Shown here in pieces: positions 21,165-33,038 of a DNA stretch of 64,000 nucleotides (positions are counted from its first letter, which is position 1; every line of letters starts with the position of its first letter). The notes beneath the pieces were generated by a model that did not search any database, was not told the DNA's origin, and worked only from the letters and a program-made list of their open reading frames with translations. This DNA is from Pseudomonas fragi (GTDB lineage: Bacteria; Pseudomonadota; Gammaproteobacteria; Pseudomonadales; Pseudomonadaceae). Made by a program: the position numbers and the translations under genes. The DNA lies in contig NZ_LT629783.1 of assembly GCF_900105835.1 (NCBI RefSeq), positions 2,108,001 to 2,172,000 of the forward strand, given 5' to 3'.

Positions 21165-22964
21165 CTAGCTATCCAAACGGAGCACTGCAAGGAAGGCTTC
21201 TTGTGGAATTTCCACGTTGCCCACTTGCTTCATGCGTTTTTTACCGGCTTTCTGCTTTTCCAACAGCTTGCGCTTACGGCTAACGTCACCACCGTAGCAT
21301 TTGGCCAGTACGTTCTTTCTGAGAGCCTTGACGGAGGTCCGTGCAATGATCTGCCCGCCAATGGCGGCCTGGATCGCGACGTCGAACATCTGGCGCGGAA
21401 TCAGTTCTTTCATCTTCTCGGTCAACTGGCGACCTTTGTAGTGCGCGTTTTCCTTGTGCACGATCAGGGCCAGCGCATCTACCTTGTCACCGTTGATCAA
21501 CACATCGAGCTTGACCAGATTAGCTGACTGGTAACGATCGAAGTGGTAATCGAGCGAAGCATAGCCGCGACTGGTGGATTTGAGACGGTCGAAGAAGTCC
21601 AGAACCACTTCGTTCATCGGCAAATCGTAGGTCACTTGCACCTGGCTGCCCAGGAACAACATGTCGTGCTGCACGCCACGTTTTTCAATGCACAGGGTAA
21701 TGACGTTACCCAGGTGCTCCTGAGGCACAAGAATGTTGGCACGCACGATTGGCTCGCGCATGTCTTCAATCATGGAAAGATCTGGCAGCTTGGACGGGTT
21801 GTCGACGTAAATCGTTTCACCGGTCTTGAGCAGCAACTCAAAAATTACGGTTGGCGCGGTGGTGATCAGGTCCAGGTTGTACTCGCGCTCCAGGCGCTCC
21901 TGAATGATCTCCATGTGCAACATGCCGAGGAAGCCGCAACGGAAGCCGAAGCCCAGTGCGTCAGAGCTTTCTGGCGTGTATTGCAGCGAAGAGTCGTTCA
22001 GTGTCAGCTTTTGCAGCGCGTCACGGAAGTCTTCGAAGTCATCGGAGCTGACCGGGAACAGACCCGCATACACCTGAGGCTGAATACGCTTGAAACCGGG
22101 CAGTACATCAACATCCGGCGTCGTGCTCAAGGTCAGGGTATCGCCCACTGGCGCACCGTGAATGTCCTTGATACCGGCGATGATGAAACCTACTTCACCG
22201 GCTTTCAGGTCGGCAGTGGCGGTGTGTTTCGGGTTGAATACACCGACGCTGTCCACCAGGTGGATCTTGCCGGTGGACTTGACCAGAATCTTGTCGCCCT
22301 TTTTCACGCGGCCGTGGCGCACGCGAACCAGGGACACAACGCCCAAGTAGTTGTCGAACCAGGAGTCGATGATCAACGCTTGCAGCGGGTCTTCGATATT
22401 GCCGGTCGGCGCAGGAATGGTGTGTACCAGGCGCTCAAGCACCTCGTCCACGCCCAGGCCGGTCTTGGCGCTGCAGGTCACGGCATCAGTGGCGTCGATG
22501 CCAATGATTTTTTCGATCTCTTCTTTAACACGATCAGGATCGGCCTGTGGCAGGTCGATCTTGTTCAGAACCGGCATCACTTCCAGGCCCTGCTCGATCG
22601 CGGTGTAGCAGTTGGCTACGGACTGGGCTTCTACGCCCTGCCCCGCATCGACCACCAGCAAGGCACCTTCACAGGCCGCCAGGGAGCGACTGACTTCGTA
22701 GGTGAAGTCAACGTGGCCCGGGGTGTCAATGAAGTTCAACTGGTAGGTTTTGCCGTCTTTGGCCGTGTAATACAAGGTGACGCTGTGGGCCTTGATGGTG
22801 ATCCCGCGCTCACGCTCGAGGTCCATGGAGTCCAGTACCTGGGCTTCCATTTCGCGGGCAGTCAGGCCACCGCACATCTGGATAAAACGATCGGCCAGCG
22901 TCGACTTGCCATGGTCAATGTGGGCGATGATGGAGAAATTGCGGATATGACTCAGATCACTCAC
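21165..22964 (-). CDS. lepA: Elongation factor 4 (LepA)
   Basis: LepA is a ribosome-associated translational GTPase implicated in initiation and 30S biogenesis. The 599-residue length is standard. G1 is AHIDHGKST near 15-23, followed by [17 protein letters not shown] and NKIDLP; the C-terminal domain unique to LepA includes [14 protein letters not shown] and ends [10 protein letters not shown]. The start is a GTG at 22964. In most Pseudomonas mucD lies upstream; here the neighbour is lptG, so lepA probably depends on its own promoter. Confidence 0.97.
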   Translation of the reverse strand: MSDLSHIRNFSIIAHIDHGKSTLADRFIQMCGGLTAREMEAQVLDSMDLERERGITIKAHSVTLYYTAKDGKTYQLNFIDTPGHVDFTYEVSRSLAACEGALLVVDAGQGVEAQSVANCYTAIEQGLEVMPVLNKIDLPQADPDRVKEEIEKIIGIDATDAVTCSAKTGLGVDEVLERLVHTIPAPTGNIEDPLQALIIDSWFDNYLGVVSLVRVRHGRVKKGDKILVKSTGKIHLVDSVGVFNPKHTATADLKAGEVGFIIAGIKDIHGAPVGDTLTLSTTPDVDVLPGFKRIQPQVYAGLFPVSSDDFEDFRDALQKLTLNDSSLQYTPESSDALGFGFRCGFLGMLHMEIIQERLEREYNLDLITTAPTVIFELLLKTGETIYVDNPSKLPDLSMIEDMREPIVRANILVPQEHLGNVITLCIEKRGVQHDMLFLGSQVQVTYDLPMNEVVLDFFDRLKSTSRGYASLDYHFDRYQSANLVKLDVLINGDKVDALALIVHKENAHYKGRQLTEKMKELIPRQMFDVAIQAAIGGQIIARTSVKALRKNVLAKCYGGDVSRKRKLLEKQKAGKKRMKQVGNVEIPQEAFLAVLRLDS

Positions 22965-23018
22965 GGGTCAACACTCAAAAAAGTCGCAGGCAGACTGCCC
23001 GCCGAAAAATAGCCGGGA

Positions 23019-23048
23019 ATTGTACCTGAACATCGCGCCAAGCGTCAC
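23019..23048 (-). promoter_or_regulatory. Candidate sigma70 promoter of lepA-lepB
   Basis: On the minus strand GTGACG (23048-23043), an 18-bp spacer and TACAAT (23024-23019) lie 55 bp before the lepA GTG. TACAAT matches the -10 consensus at five of six positions. This would make lepA independent of the upstream lptFG operon, which ends in a terminator. Confidence 0.5.
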
Positions 23049-23072
23049 GTTCACAGGCCAATGGGCACCCAC

Positions 23073-23100
23073 AAAAAAGCCCCTATCGCGAGATAGAGGC
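23073..23100 (-). terminator. Rho-independent terminator of lptFG
   Basis: Nine-base arms GCCCCTATC and GATAGAGGC (one mismatch) flank GCGA. On the minus strand a run of six T follows, 26 bp after the lptG stop. It isolates lptG from lepA. Confidence 0.85.
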
Positions 23101-23125
23101 TCTTGATTGACTCAATGACCGCTAC

Positions 23126-24187
23126 TCAACCCGCCCGGCGCAACAACCAGATGCCGGCCACGGCACAGATGGAAGCCGGCAGCAGCACCGCAAACAACGG
23201 CGAGAAGCCGAACACCAGGCTCAATGGCCCCAGCAGGTCCTGGGCGATCTTGAAGGTAAACCCCACCAGAACCCCGGTAAACACCCGCTGACCAAGGGTA
23301 ACAGAGCGCAACGGGCCGAAGATGAAAGATATGGCCATCAACACCAGCGCAGCGGTGACCAGTGGCTGCAACACCTTGACCCAAAAAGCCAGCCAGTAGC
23401 GGCCATTATTCAGGCCCTGGTCCTTGAGGTAGTGGATATAGCTCCACAACCCGGCAATCGACAGCGACTCGGGGGCCATGACCACGGTATTGAGCAATTG
23501 CGGGCTCAACGACACGTCCCATTTTTCTTCAGGTGCCTTGACCACTTCGGTGCTGTCACCGTGAAAAAGGGTGGTACTCACATCGCTCAACTGCCAGTTG
23601 CCCTGGTCGTACTGGGCCTTTTTGGCAAAGCTTGCCGACTGCATCTGGTGGTCTTTGTCGAAGCGATAACGGGTGACGCCATAGAGCAGCCCGCCGGGCT
23701 GAACCGCGTTGATATGAATGAACTCGTCGCCCTGGCGATGCCACAAGCCATGCTTGGAGCTCTGCGAATCACCACTGCCCTGCGCCAGCGCACGGTTGGC
23801 CTGGGCCATGCTTTCAGTGGCAGGCACCACATACTCGCCAATCAGCACACCCACCACCATCAGCACCAGCATCGGCTTCATCACGGCCCAGACGATACGC
23901 CCCAGGGACACACCGGCGGCACGCATGATGGTCAGCTCGCTGTTGCTGGCCAGACCACCCAAACCGATAAGACAACCAATCAGCGCCGCCATCGGCAACA
24001 TTTCATACATGCGCCGCGGCGCGGTCAGCATGACAAAACTGAACACATCCAGAACCGTGTAGCTGCTGCTGAGGCTGCGCATCTCATCGATCACGGCAAA
24101 CAGCAGGGCCAGGCCGAGAATGATCCCCAGCACAGCCAGGATCGCCAACAACACACTGCTACCAATGTAGCGATCGAGCTTAACCAC
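23126..24187 (-). CDS. lptG: LPS export ABC transporter permease LptG
   Basis: LptG with LptF and LptB2 extracts lipopolysaccharide from the inner membrane toward LptC and LptA. The protein, about 353 residues, has six membrane segments around a periplasmic beta-jellyroll. I set the start at a GTG at 24187 (VVKLDRYIGSSVLLAILAV), because GAGGAG lies just before it and the family begins there; an ATG at 24205 would contain that ribosome site within the coding region. The start overlaps the end of lptF by eight bases. A terminator follows. Confidence 0.94.
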   Translation of the reverse strand: MVKLDRYIGSSVLLAILAVLGIILGLALLFAVIDEMRSLSSSYTVLDVFSFVMLTAPRRMYEMLPMAALIGCLIGLGGLASNSELTIMRAAGVSLGRIVWAVMKPMLVLMVVGVLIGEYVVPATESMAQANRALAQGSGDSQSSKHGLWHRQGDEFIHINAVQPGGLLYGVTRYRFDKDHQMQSASFAKKAQYDQGNWQLSDVSTTLFHGDSTEVVKAPEEKWDVSLSPQLLNTVVMAPESLSIAGLWSYIHYLKDQGLNNGRYWLAFWVKVLQPLVTAALVLMAISFIFGPLRSVTLGQRVFTGVLVGFTFKIAQDLLGPLSLVFGFSPLFAVLLPASICAVAGIWLLRRAG

Positions 24188-25298
24188 GGGCCATCTCCTC
24201 GGCACTACGGCGACTAGCCAGCTTCAAGCGCAGCGGCTCCCAGTACATCAGCCCCAGGCCAATGACCAGGAACAACCCATGCACCCACCACAGGCCCAGC
24301 CCCAGCGGGATCTTGCCATCCTGAAGAAGCCCCTTGCCCCAGGTCAGCATGCTCAGGTAGCTCATATAAAGCAGAATGGCCGGCAACAACTTGAGGAAGC
24401 GCCCCTGACGCGGGTTGACTCGCGACAACGGCACCGCGATCAAGGTGACGATAAACACCAGCACAGGGAAGGCAATGCGCCAATGCAATTCGGCGACCAC
24501 ACGAGGGTCCGAGCTGCCGAGGAGGTCCACGGTAGGTATTGCATCGCGGTCTGTTACTTCATTGCTGACTTCAGGCTTGGGCAGCAACACACCGTAGGTT
24601 TCGTACTTGATCGCCCGATAGTCGGCCTGCCCCGGGTTGCCGTCATAACGATAGCCATTGTCCAGCACCAGCCAGCGGCTGCCGTCAGGACGCACCTCCT
24701 GGCGGCCCTTCTCGGCCAGCAGCACGGAAATGCTGCGGTCCTTGGCTTCCTCACCGAGTTTTTTCTGGGTGATGAACACCCCGGACAAGAGCGAGCGGTC
24801 ATTGCTCAGCTCCTCGGTGTAGGTCACCCGCGTACCGTCACTCAACGACTGGAAACGCCCGGCTTCCAGGGTATCGAACTCGGTCAGGGCATCCTGCTTG
24901 TTGAGCAGCAGCTGAAACTCATTGTTGCCCTGCGGGGCCAGGCTCAGGCTGAGCCACGCCACGATCAGCGCCACCAGCGCAGCCGGTGCCATGGTAATGG
25001 CCAGCAGGCGCTGGCGACTCATGCCGGTGGCCGACAGCACGGTCATCTCGCTTTCAAGGTACAGCCGCCCATAGGACAGCAGAATGCCCAGGAATAGCCC
25101 CAGCGGCAGGATCAGCTGCATGAAGCCCGGCAGGCGAAAGCCCATGATCAGGAACAAGGAGCCCGGATCCAGGGCGCCAGAGGCGGCCTGGGCCAGGTAT
25201 TTGATGAAACGACCGCTCATGATGATGACCAGCAGCACAGCGCTGACAGCGCTCAATGTAAGCAGGACTTCGCGGGACAGATAACGGAAGACGATCAA
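24180..25298 (-). CDS. lptF: LPS export ABC transporter permease LptF
   Basis: LptF is the partner permease of LptG. The product has six membrane segments and starts IVFRYLSREVLLTLSAVSAV. The start is uncertain: a GTG at 25307 would add MSG, but GGAG lies directly against it, whereas a TTG at 25298 has GGAG 8 bases upstream and matches the usual N-terminus MIVFRYLSREV. I therefore give 25298 (372 residues). It is divergent from pepA, as in other pseudomonads. Confidence 0.92.
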   Translation of the reverse strand: MIVFRYLSREVLLTLSAVSAVLLVIIMSGRFIKYLAQAASGALDPGSLFLIMGFRLPGFMQLILPLGLFLGILLSYGRLYLESEMTVLSATGMSRQRLLAITMAPAALVALIVAWLSLSLAPQGNNEFQLLLNKQDALTEFDTLEAGRFQSLSDGTRVTYTEELSNDRSLLSGVFITQKKLGEEAKDRSISVLLAEKGRQEVRPDGSRWLVLDNGYRYDGNPGQADYRAIKYETYGVLLPKPEVSNEVTDRDAIPTVDLLGSSDPRVVAELHWRIAFPVLVFIVTLIAVPLSRVNPRQGRFLKLLPAILLYMSYLSMLTWGKGLLQDGKIPLGLGLWWVHGLFLVIGLGLMYWEPLRLKLASRRSAEEMARG

Positions 25299-27098
<1,800 letters not shown>

Positions 27099-27157
27099 AA
27101 CTGACAATCGAAGGCTGCGCCGTCTGACGGCGGCGCAGTCCCGATTCAGGAACCGCA

Positions 27158-27610
27158 ATGACCCCAGCACCCGATACAGAGCTCACCAAGATCGACTTTT
27201 ATATCCTGCCCAGCGCCGAGCCGTCTGCGCGGCTGGATTTTGCCTGCAAGCTCACCGAAAAGGCCTGGCGCCTGGGCCATCGCGTGTACCTGCACTGCAC
27301 TGACAACGCCCAGCGCCAGGACCTGGATGAACGCCTGTGGCGCTTCAAGGGCGAAAGTTTCGTGCCCCACAGCAACACTGAAGACCAACCCGATGGCGTC
27401 GTCGTCATGGGCTGTACCGATGCACCCGCAAGCCATCAGGACTTGCTGATCAACCTGGACCTCAAGGTCCCCGAATTTTTCAAACGCTTCGCCCGTGTGG
27501 CCGAAGTCGTGGTCGAAGACCCTGCCGTGCGGCTGGCCGCGCGGGAGAGTTTCCGCTTCTACCGCGAACAGGGCTATCCTCTGCAAGACCACAAGCTGCA
27601 ACGACTCTGA
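27158..27610 (+). CDS. holC: DNA polymerase III chi subunit
   Basis: Chi bridges the clamp loader and single-strand binding protein. The 150-residue product begins MTPAPDTELTKIDFYILPS and contains KLTEKAWRLGHRVYLHC, typical of HolC, and ends in a tail RFYREQGYPLQDHKLQRL. AGGA precedes the ATG at 27158. A start at a later codon (TKIDFYIL) would match shorter homologues. The order pepA-holC-x-valS is conserved in Pseudomonas. Confidence 0.93.
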   Translation: MTPAPDTELTKIDFYILPSAEPSARLDFACKLTEKAWRLGHRVYLHCTDNAQRQDLDERLWRFKGESFVPHSNTEDQPDGVVVMGCTDAPASHQDLLINLDLKVPEFFKRFARVAEVVVEDPAVRLAARESFRFYREQGYPLQDHKLQRL

Positions 27611-27617
27611 GCCCACG

Positions 27618-28001
27618 ATGGACACTTCCAATTCGCCGCAAAAAGCTGCACACCTGCTTGACGACCTTGAGTCCATTCGCAAGCTGCTTGGCGATGAGGG
27701 CCTGCAACCGCCGCTGCTGACGGAGATGGTGGGCGGCGAAGACACGCAGATACCGCTGTTGTCCGAAGTCATCAGCGAAGAACCCGAGCCTGCGCAAATA
27801 CCGCTGGTCGGCATCGCCCCTGCACCCGTGGCAGAAAAAGCTCCCGACGCCCTGCTGGTACATCTGGACAGAGAGCTGCGCACCGCGGCCCAGGCCATCA
27901 TGCAGGACGTGATCAACGACTTCGCCCCGCATATTGAAACCGAGATCAAGCGCCGCCTCGATGCCCATATGGAGCGGTTGCTCGCACAGCATCAAAGCTG
28001 A
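27618..28001 (+). CDS. Conserved 127-residue protein between holC and valS
   Basis: The product begins MDTSNSPQKAAHLLDDLESI. It is acidic in the first two thirds, with a repeated pattern QPPLLTEMV, QIPLLSEVI, QIPLVGIA, and ends with a predicted amphipathic helix region (APHIETEIKRRLDAHMERLL). Homologues occupy the same place in other pseudomonads; some databases link them to DNA polymerase III by position only. No function can be stated. Start is the ATG at 27618, seven bases after the holC stop. Confidence 0.85.
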   Translation: MDTSNSPQKAAHLLDDLESIRKLLGDEGLQPPLLTEMVGGEDTQIPLLSEVISEEPEPAQIPLVGIAPAPVAEKAPDALLVHLDRELRTAAQAIMQDVINDFAPHIETEIKRRLDAHMERLLAQHQS

Positions 28002-28004
28002 CCC

Positions 28005-28091
28005 TGCGGGAGCGGGCTTGCTCGCGATTGCAGCGCCTTGATGAACCAGATGCACCGCGTTGCCCGTATCGCGAGCAAGCCCGCTCCCACA
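28005..28091. repeat. REP doublet (REPIN), 87 bp
   Basis: Inverted pair TGCGGGAGCGGGCTTGCTCG and GAGCAAGCCCGCTCCCACA, 3 bp after the stop of the preceding gene and upstream of valS, within a co-directional gene series. Confidence 0.92.
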
Positions 28092-28173
28092 ACAGCAATA
28101 GGTTCCCCGCGCAGTCCCACCCCGCTATACTTGTCGGCTTTCCTGAATTAATGCCAATAGGGTCCCGCCGCGC

Positions 28174-31020
28174 ATGGATAAGACCTACCAGCCGCACGCC
28201 ATTGAAACTTCCTGGTACAAAACCTGGGAAGAAGAGAATTATTTTGCCCCGCAAGGCGCGGGCGACCCGTACACCATCATGATCCCGCCGCCGAACGTCA
28301 CCGGCAGCCTGCACATGGGGCACGGTTTCAACAACGCGATCATGGACGCCCTGATCCGTTTCCGCCGCATGCAGGGTCGCAACACCCTGTGGCAGCCGGG
28401 CACCGACCACGCCGGTATCGCCACCCAGATGCTGGTTGAGCGTCAGATCGAAGCACAGGGTCTGAACCGCCACGACCTGGGTCGCGAAAAATTCCTCGAC
28501 AAGATCTGGGAGTGGAAAGACCAGTCCGGTGGCAATATCAGCCGTCAGATCCGTCGCCTTGGCTCGTCCGTAGACTGGAGCCGCGAGCGCTTCACCATGG
28601 ACGACGGCCTGTCCGAAGCCGTGAAAGAAGCTTTTGTGCGCCTGCACGAAGACGGCCTGATCTACCGTGGCAAGCGCCTGGTCAACTGGGACACCAAGCT
28701 GCACACCGCAATTTCCGACCTTGAAGTGGAAAACCACGACGAGAAAGGCTTCCTGTGGAACCTGCGCTACCCGCTGGCAGACGGCGCCAAAACCGCCGAA
28801 GGCCTGGACTACCTGGTGGTTGCCACCACTCGTCCGGAAACCATGCTGGGCGACGCCGCCGTAGCCGTTAACCCGGAAGACGAGCGCTACAAGGCCCTGA
28901 TCGGCAAGTTCGTCGAGCTGCCACTGGTGGGCCGCCGCATCCCGATCATCGCGGACGACTACTGCGACCCTGAATTCGGCACCGGCTGCGTGAAAATCAC
29001 CCCGGCCCACGATTTCAACGACTACGAAGTCGGCAAGCGCCACAACCTGCCGCTGCTCAACATCTTCGACAAAAACGCCGCGGTGCTGCCTGCAGCCCAG
29101 GTGTTCAACCTCGACGGCACGCTCAACGAGTCCATCGACGGTACCCTGCCAGCCAAGTACGCAGGCCTGGACCGCTTCGAGGCGCGCAAGCAAATCGTTG
29201 CTGATTTCGACGAAGCCGGCCTGCTGGTCAGCGTTGACGATCACGCCCTGAAAGTACCTAAAGGCGACCGTTCCGGCACAGTGATCGAGCCGTGGCTGAC
29301 CGACCAGTGGTATGTATCGACCAAGCCTCTGGCAGAACCTGCCATTGCTGCGGTTGAAGACGGCCGCATCGCGTTCGTGCCTAAACAGTACGAAAACATG
29401 TACTTCTCGTGGATGCGCGACATCCAGGACTGGTGCATCAGCCGTCAGCTGTGGTGGGGCCACCGCATTCCGGCCTGGTACGACGAATCGGGCAAGGTCT
29501 ATGTAGGCCGCGACGAAGCCGAAGTCCGCGCCAAGCACAACCTGGGCCCGGACGTTGCGCTGCAACAGGATAACGACGTGCTCGACACCTGGTTCAGTTC
29601 GGGTCTGTGGACGTTCTCCACCCTGGGCTGGCCGGAAAAAACCGAAGCACTGAAAACCTTCCACTCCACGGACGTGCTGGTTACCGGTTTCGACATCATT
29701 TTCTTCTGGGTTGCCCGGATGATCATGCTCACCATGCACCTGGTGAAAAACGAAGACGGCACCCCGCAAGTTCCGTTCAAGACCGTGTATGTCCACGGTC
29801 TGGTGCGTGACGGTCAGGGCCAGAAGATGTCCAAGTCCAAGGGCAACGTCCTGGACCCGCTGGACATCATCGACGGCATCGAACTCGAAGACCTGGTGGC
29901 CAAACGCACCACCGGCCTGATGCAGCCAAAACTGCTGAAGAAAATCGAGAAGCAGACCCGCGACGAATTCGCCGACGGCATCGCCAGCTACGGCACCGAC
30001 GCCCTGCGCTTCACGTTCTGCTCGCTGGCGTCCACCGGTCGTGACATCAAGTTCGACATGGGCCGCGTCGAAGGCTATCGCAACTTCTGCAACAAGATCT
30101 GGAACGCCGCACGCTATGTGCTGGACAAGGGCGAAGACTGCGGCCAGAACGGCGAAGCCTACGAACTGTCCCTGGCTGACCGCTGGATCATCTCGCAGTT
30201 GCAACGCACCGAAGCCGAAGTGACCCGTCACCTCGACCAGTTCCGTTTTGACCTGGCGGCACAAGCGTTGTACGAGTTCATCTGGAACCAGTACTGCGAC
30301 TGGTACCTGGAGCTGTCCAAGCCTGTGCTGTGGGACGAAAACGCCCCGGTAGAGCGTCAGCGCGGCACCCGCCGCACGCTGGTGCGTGTACTGGAAGTGG
30401 CCCTGCGCCTGGCGCATCCGTTCATGCCGTTCATCACCGAAGAAATCTGGCAGCGCATCGCGCCGCTGGCCGGCGTTGAAGGCAAGACCATCATGCTGCA
30501 GCCGTGGCCGGTACCGAACGAGGCGCGCATCGACCAGGCCGCCGAAGACGATATCGAATGGCTCAAGGGCCTGATGCTCGGCACGCGCAACATCCGTGGT
30601 GAAATGAACATCGGCCCGGGCAAGCCGTTGCAGCTGTACCTGAAAAACGTCAGCAGCGAAGACCAGCGCCGTTTGACCGAGAACGATGCTTTGCTCAAAA
30701 AGCTGGCTAAACTCGAATCGATCACCGTGCTGCAAGACGGTGCCGAAGCCCCTCTGTCTGCCACCGCTCTGGTTGGCGAGATGGAAGTGCTGGTGCCGAT
30801 GGCTGGCCTGATCGACAAAGATGCAGAGCTGGCGCGTCTGGACAAGGAAATCCAGCGCCTGAACGGCGAAGTGGCGCGAGTAGGCGGCAAATTGTCGAAT
30901 GCCGCGTTCGTTGACAAGGCTCCGGCCGAAGTCATCGAGAAAGAACGTGCCAAGTTGGCCGAAGCCGAACAGGCCTTGAGCAAACTGGCAGACCAGCACG
31001 CGCGGATTTCCAGCCTGTAA
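28174..31020 (+). CDS. valS: Valyl-tRNA synthetase
   Basis: ValS charges tRNA-Val and edits threonine mischarging. The 948-residue class I enzyme has HIGH as HMGH in [15 protein letters not shown] (about 40-55), the CP1 editing domain in the middle, and KMSKS in [11 protein letters not shown]. The C-terminal region from about 880 is the coiled coil that contacts tRNA. The ATG at 28174 begins [27 protein letters not shown] lies about 50 bp upstream and may be the -10 element. Confidence 0.98.
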   Translation: MDKTYQPHAIETSWYKTWEEENYFAPQGAGDPYTIMIPPPNVTGSLHMGHGFNNAIMDALIRFRRMQGRNTLWQPGTDHAGIATQMLVERQIEAQGLNRHDLGREKFLDKIWEWKDQSGGNISRQIRRLGSSVDWSRERFTMDDGLSEAVKEAFVRLHEDGLIYRGKRLVNWDTKLHTAISDLEVENHDEKGFLWNLRYPLADGAKTAEGLDYLVVATTRPETMLGDAAVAVNPEDERYKALIGKFVELPLVGRRIPIIADDYCDPEFGTGCVKITPAHDFNDYEVGKRHNLPLLNIFDKNAAVLPAAQVFNLDGTLNESIDGTLPAKYAGLDRFEARKQIVADFDEAGLLVSVDDHALKVPKGDRSGTVIEPWLTDQWYVSTKPLAEPAIAAVEDGRIAFVPKQYENMYFSWMRDIQDWCISRQLWWGHRIPAWYDESGKVYVGRDEAEVRAKHNLGPDVALQQDNDVLDTWFSSGLWTFSTLGWPEKTEALKTFHSTDVLVTGFDIIFFWVARMIMLTMHLVKNEDGTPQVPFKTVYVHGLVRDGQGQKMSKSKGNVLDPLDIIDGIELEDLVAKRTTGLMQPKLLKKIEKQTRDEFADGIASYGTDALRFTFCSLASTGRDIKFDMGRVEGYRNFCNKIWNAARYVLDKGEDCGQNGEAYELSLADRWIISQLQRTEAEVTRHLDQFRFDLAAQALYEFIWNQYCDWYLELSKPVLWDENAPVERQRGTRRTLVRVLEVALRLAHPFMPFITEEIWQRIAPLAGVEGKTIMLQPWPVPNEARIDQAAEDDIEWLKGLMLGTRNIRGEMNIGPGKPLQLYLKNVSSEDQRRLTENDALLKKLAKLESITVLQDGAEAPLSATALVGEMEVLVPMAGLIDKDAELARLDKEIQRLNGEVARVGGKLSNAAFVDKAPAEVIEKERAKLAEAEQALSKLADQHARISSL

Positions 31021-31036
31021 AAACGCTGCGCACCTG

Positions 31037-31096
31037 ATCGCGGGCAAGGCCGCTCCTGCAGGGTTTTAACTCTGCAGGAGCGGGCTTGCCCGCGAT
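31037..31096. repeat. Head-to-head REP pair in the opposite arrangement, 60 bp
   Basis: ATCGCGGGCAAGGCCGCTCC (from 31037) and its inverted copy ending TTGCCCGCGAT (to 31096) flank a 12-bp centre. The ends are the same REP sequence as in the 87-bp doublets but turned inside out and with CTGCAG-type stems. It lies between valS and rlmF and may end the valS transcript. Confidence 0.85.
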
Positions 31097-31119
31097 TGCT
31101 TTTGTGGAATGAATTGAAC

Positions 31120-32136
31120 ATGACTACCCCTCGCACTTCCAAAGCCACACGCCACAAGCCCAAGGCTGCCAGCGACGCCAAACCGGTCGAGCCGCGCGTC
31201 AAGCCCAGCCTGCACCCGCGCAACCGCCACCAGGGCCGCTATGACTTCCCGCAGCTGATTTCGGTGTGCCCGGAGCTGGCCGAGTTCGTCATCATCAACC
31301 CGTATGGCAAAGAGAGCATCGACTTCGCCAACCCGGATGCCGTGCGCGTGTTCAACCGCGCGTTGCTCAAGGCGTTCTACGGTATCGCCCACTGGGACAT
31401 TCCGGCTGACTACCTGTGCCCGCCTGTGCCCGGTCGCGCTGACTATGTGCACTTTCTGGCCGACCTGCTGGCAACCATGAACGATGGCGTCATCCCGCGT
31501 GGCCCGAGCGTGCGCGTGCTGGATATCGGCATGGGTGCAAACTGTGTTTACCCGCTGATTGGTCACAGCGAATACCGCTGGCAGTTCCTGGGCACCGAAG
31601 TTGACCCTACTGCCGTTAAAGCGGCCAAGGCGATCGTGCAGTCCAACGGCCTGAACAAAGCCATCAACCTGCGCCTGCAACCCGATCCGAAGAAGATCCT
31701 GCTGGACGTGCTGGACAGCGCCGAGCGTTTTGACCTGAGCATGTGCAACCCGCCGTTTCATGCGTCTATCGACGAAGCCACGCGCGGCAGCGAGCGTAAA
31801 TGGCGTGCACTGGGCAAGGCTGATCCCAAGCGCAAACTGCCGGTACTGAACTTTGGCGGTCAAGCTGCTGAATTGTGGTGCGAAGGTGGCGAGCAGCGCT
31901 TTGTGACCCAACTGATTCGTGAAAGCGTGCAAGTGGGCCGTCAGGTGCTGTGGTTCAGCGTGCTGGTGTCCAAGGCGTCCAACTTGCCGGCGATCCAGAC
32001 TGCACTGAAAAAAGCCGGCGTGCGCGAAAGCCAGGTGGTCGACATGTCACAGGGCAACAAGCAAAGCCGCTTTGTCGCCTGGACATTCCATGACAAAGAG
32101 CAGCAACTGCTGTGGCGCGAGAAGAACTGGAAGTAA
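31120..32136 (+). CDS. rlmF: 23S rRNA (adenine1618-N6)-methyltransferase RlmF
   Basis: RlmF methylates A1618 of 23S rRNA using SAM. The 338-residue protein has a basic N-terminal tail, [17 protein letters not shown], a SAM-binding motif [18 protein letters not shown], and the N6-adenine methylase motif CNPPFHAS. Start is the ATG at 31120 ([17 protein letters not shown]); an ATG at 31096 lies inside the REP sequence. Convergent with the HU gene. Confidence 0.95.
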   Translation: MTTPRTSKATRHKPKAASDAKPVEPRVKPSLHPRNRHQGRYDFPQLISVCPELAEFVIINPYGKESIDFANPDAVRVFNRALLKAFYGIAHWDIPADYLCPPVPGRADYVHFLADLLATMNDGVIPRGPSVRVLDIGMGANCVYPLIGHSEYRWQFLGTEVDPTAVKAAKAIVQSNGLNKAINLRLQPDPKKILLDVLDSAERFDLSMCNPPFHASIDEATRGSERKWRALGKADPKRKLPVLNFGGQAAELWCEGGEQRFVTQLIRESVQVGRQVLWFSVLVSKASNLPAIQTALKKAGVRESQVVDMSQGNKQSRFVAWTFHDKEQQLLWREKNWK

Positions 32137-32159
32137 GCGTGTAAATACGCAAAACCTCG

Positions 32160-32305
32160 TAGCAGCTGTCGAGCTGCGCGAGGCTGCGTTCGGCGGCGAA
32201 GCCGTCGTAGATTCAGCTGCCCCCGTTTTTCAGGAAAACCGGGGGGCCCGGATTTACGACGGCTTCGCCGCCGAACGCAGCCTCGTTCCTGCGGCAGCTG
32301 CTACA
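32160..32305. repeat. Long palindrome with perfect 30-bp arms
   Basis: Arms at 32180-32209 (starting GAGGCTGCGTTCGGCGGCGA) and 32255-32284 are perfectly complementary over 30 bp, with a 45-bp centre and outer partly paired TAGCAGCTG ends. It belongs to a second repeat family also seen at 38362 and 45345. Located 23 bp after rlmF. Confidence 0.88.
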
Positions 32306-32319
32306 GGAATAGCGCCCAT

Positions 32320-32361
32320 AAAAAAGCCGCGCTTCGGAGTGATCCCAAGCGCGGCTTTTTT
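32320..32361. terminator. Bidirectional terminator between rlmF and the HU gene
   Basis: Fifteen-base arms AAAAAAGCCGCGCTT and AAGCGCGGCTTTTTT flank a 12-nt loop. Placed 9 bp after the stop of the minus-strand HU gene and usable from both sides. Confidence 0.93.
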
Positions 32362-32370
32362 ACAGCAGTC

Positions 32371-32652
32371 TTACTTGTTAACAGCGTCAGTCAGGCCTTT
32401 GGCCACAACGAGCTTGATAACTTTTTTGGCTGCGATTTCGATGGCTGCGCCAGTCGAAGGGTTACGGCCAGTACGGGCAGGACGCTCAGTCACTTTCAGT
32501 TTGCCAATACCTGGCAGAGTGATTTCGCCGCCATTTTCCAATTGATCAGCAACGATCTGGGCCAGTTGGTCCAGAGCGTTACGCGCGGTAGTTTTCGGCG
32601 CGTCGATAGCTTCAGCGATATCGGCGATCAGTTGGTCTTTAGTAATAGCCAT
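32371..32652 (-). CDS. HU-family DNA-binding protein
   Basis: The 93-residue histone-like protein begins MAITKDQLIADIAEAIDAPK and has the DNA-binding arm signature GKLKVTERPARTGRNPSTG. Pseudomonads encode several HU subunits; this alanine-rich one is not the main HupB by sequence and could correspond to HupN, but I do not assign a symbol. GGAAGGAAC provides a strong ribosome site. It sits next to another nucleoid protein, YejK. Confidence 0.94.
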   Translation of the reverse strand: MAITKDQLIADIAEAIDAPKTTARNALDQLAQIVADQLENGGEITLPGIGKLKVTERPARTGRNPSTGAAIEIAAKKVIKLVVAKGLTDAVNK

Positions 32653-33038
32653 TGAGATGTTCCTTCCCTATCAAATTCATTTGGTTTGCAGAGTGCAATG
32701 TCAGCCATCGAGCCAGATCTCAAGGGTCTGGCACACCCGCCAGCTTTCACGACGAATCGCGGATGTAGATAGCTAAAACGGGGTTTGGTTCGGCCTGACA
32801 CATGCTGAATGCACGCTTTGCGCCGTTTCCGAGCGCAAGACCGGGCAAAACTAGCACAGAGACGGGTAAATATCCGCCTCTACCTGGGCTTTTGGTCAGC
32901 TTTATCGCCTTAAAACCGTAAAAAACCGCTCCAGGGCGCCCTCCAGCCCCCCAAACTGCGACCCGGGGCTCAGGTGCGGTACACTTGGCGCCTTTGCGGG
33001 GTGAGTGCCCTGCCCTCTCATTACACACCGAGAAGCCC
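32653..33038. other. Divergent intergenic region HU gene/yejK
   Basis: About 386 bp with no gene I accept. A 97-codon minus-strand frame (32747-33040) has no family resemblance and would cover the yejK promoter. A candidate -10 TACACT for yejK lies at 32980-32985. The long region may hold regulation of both nucleoid-protein genes, but I see no clear operator. Confidence 0.45.

Noticed and set aside
27946..31047. 1033-codon open frame on the minus strand opposite valS
   Set aside because: Mirror frame of valS with composition typical of antisense frames; valS motifs are complete on the plus strand.
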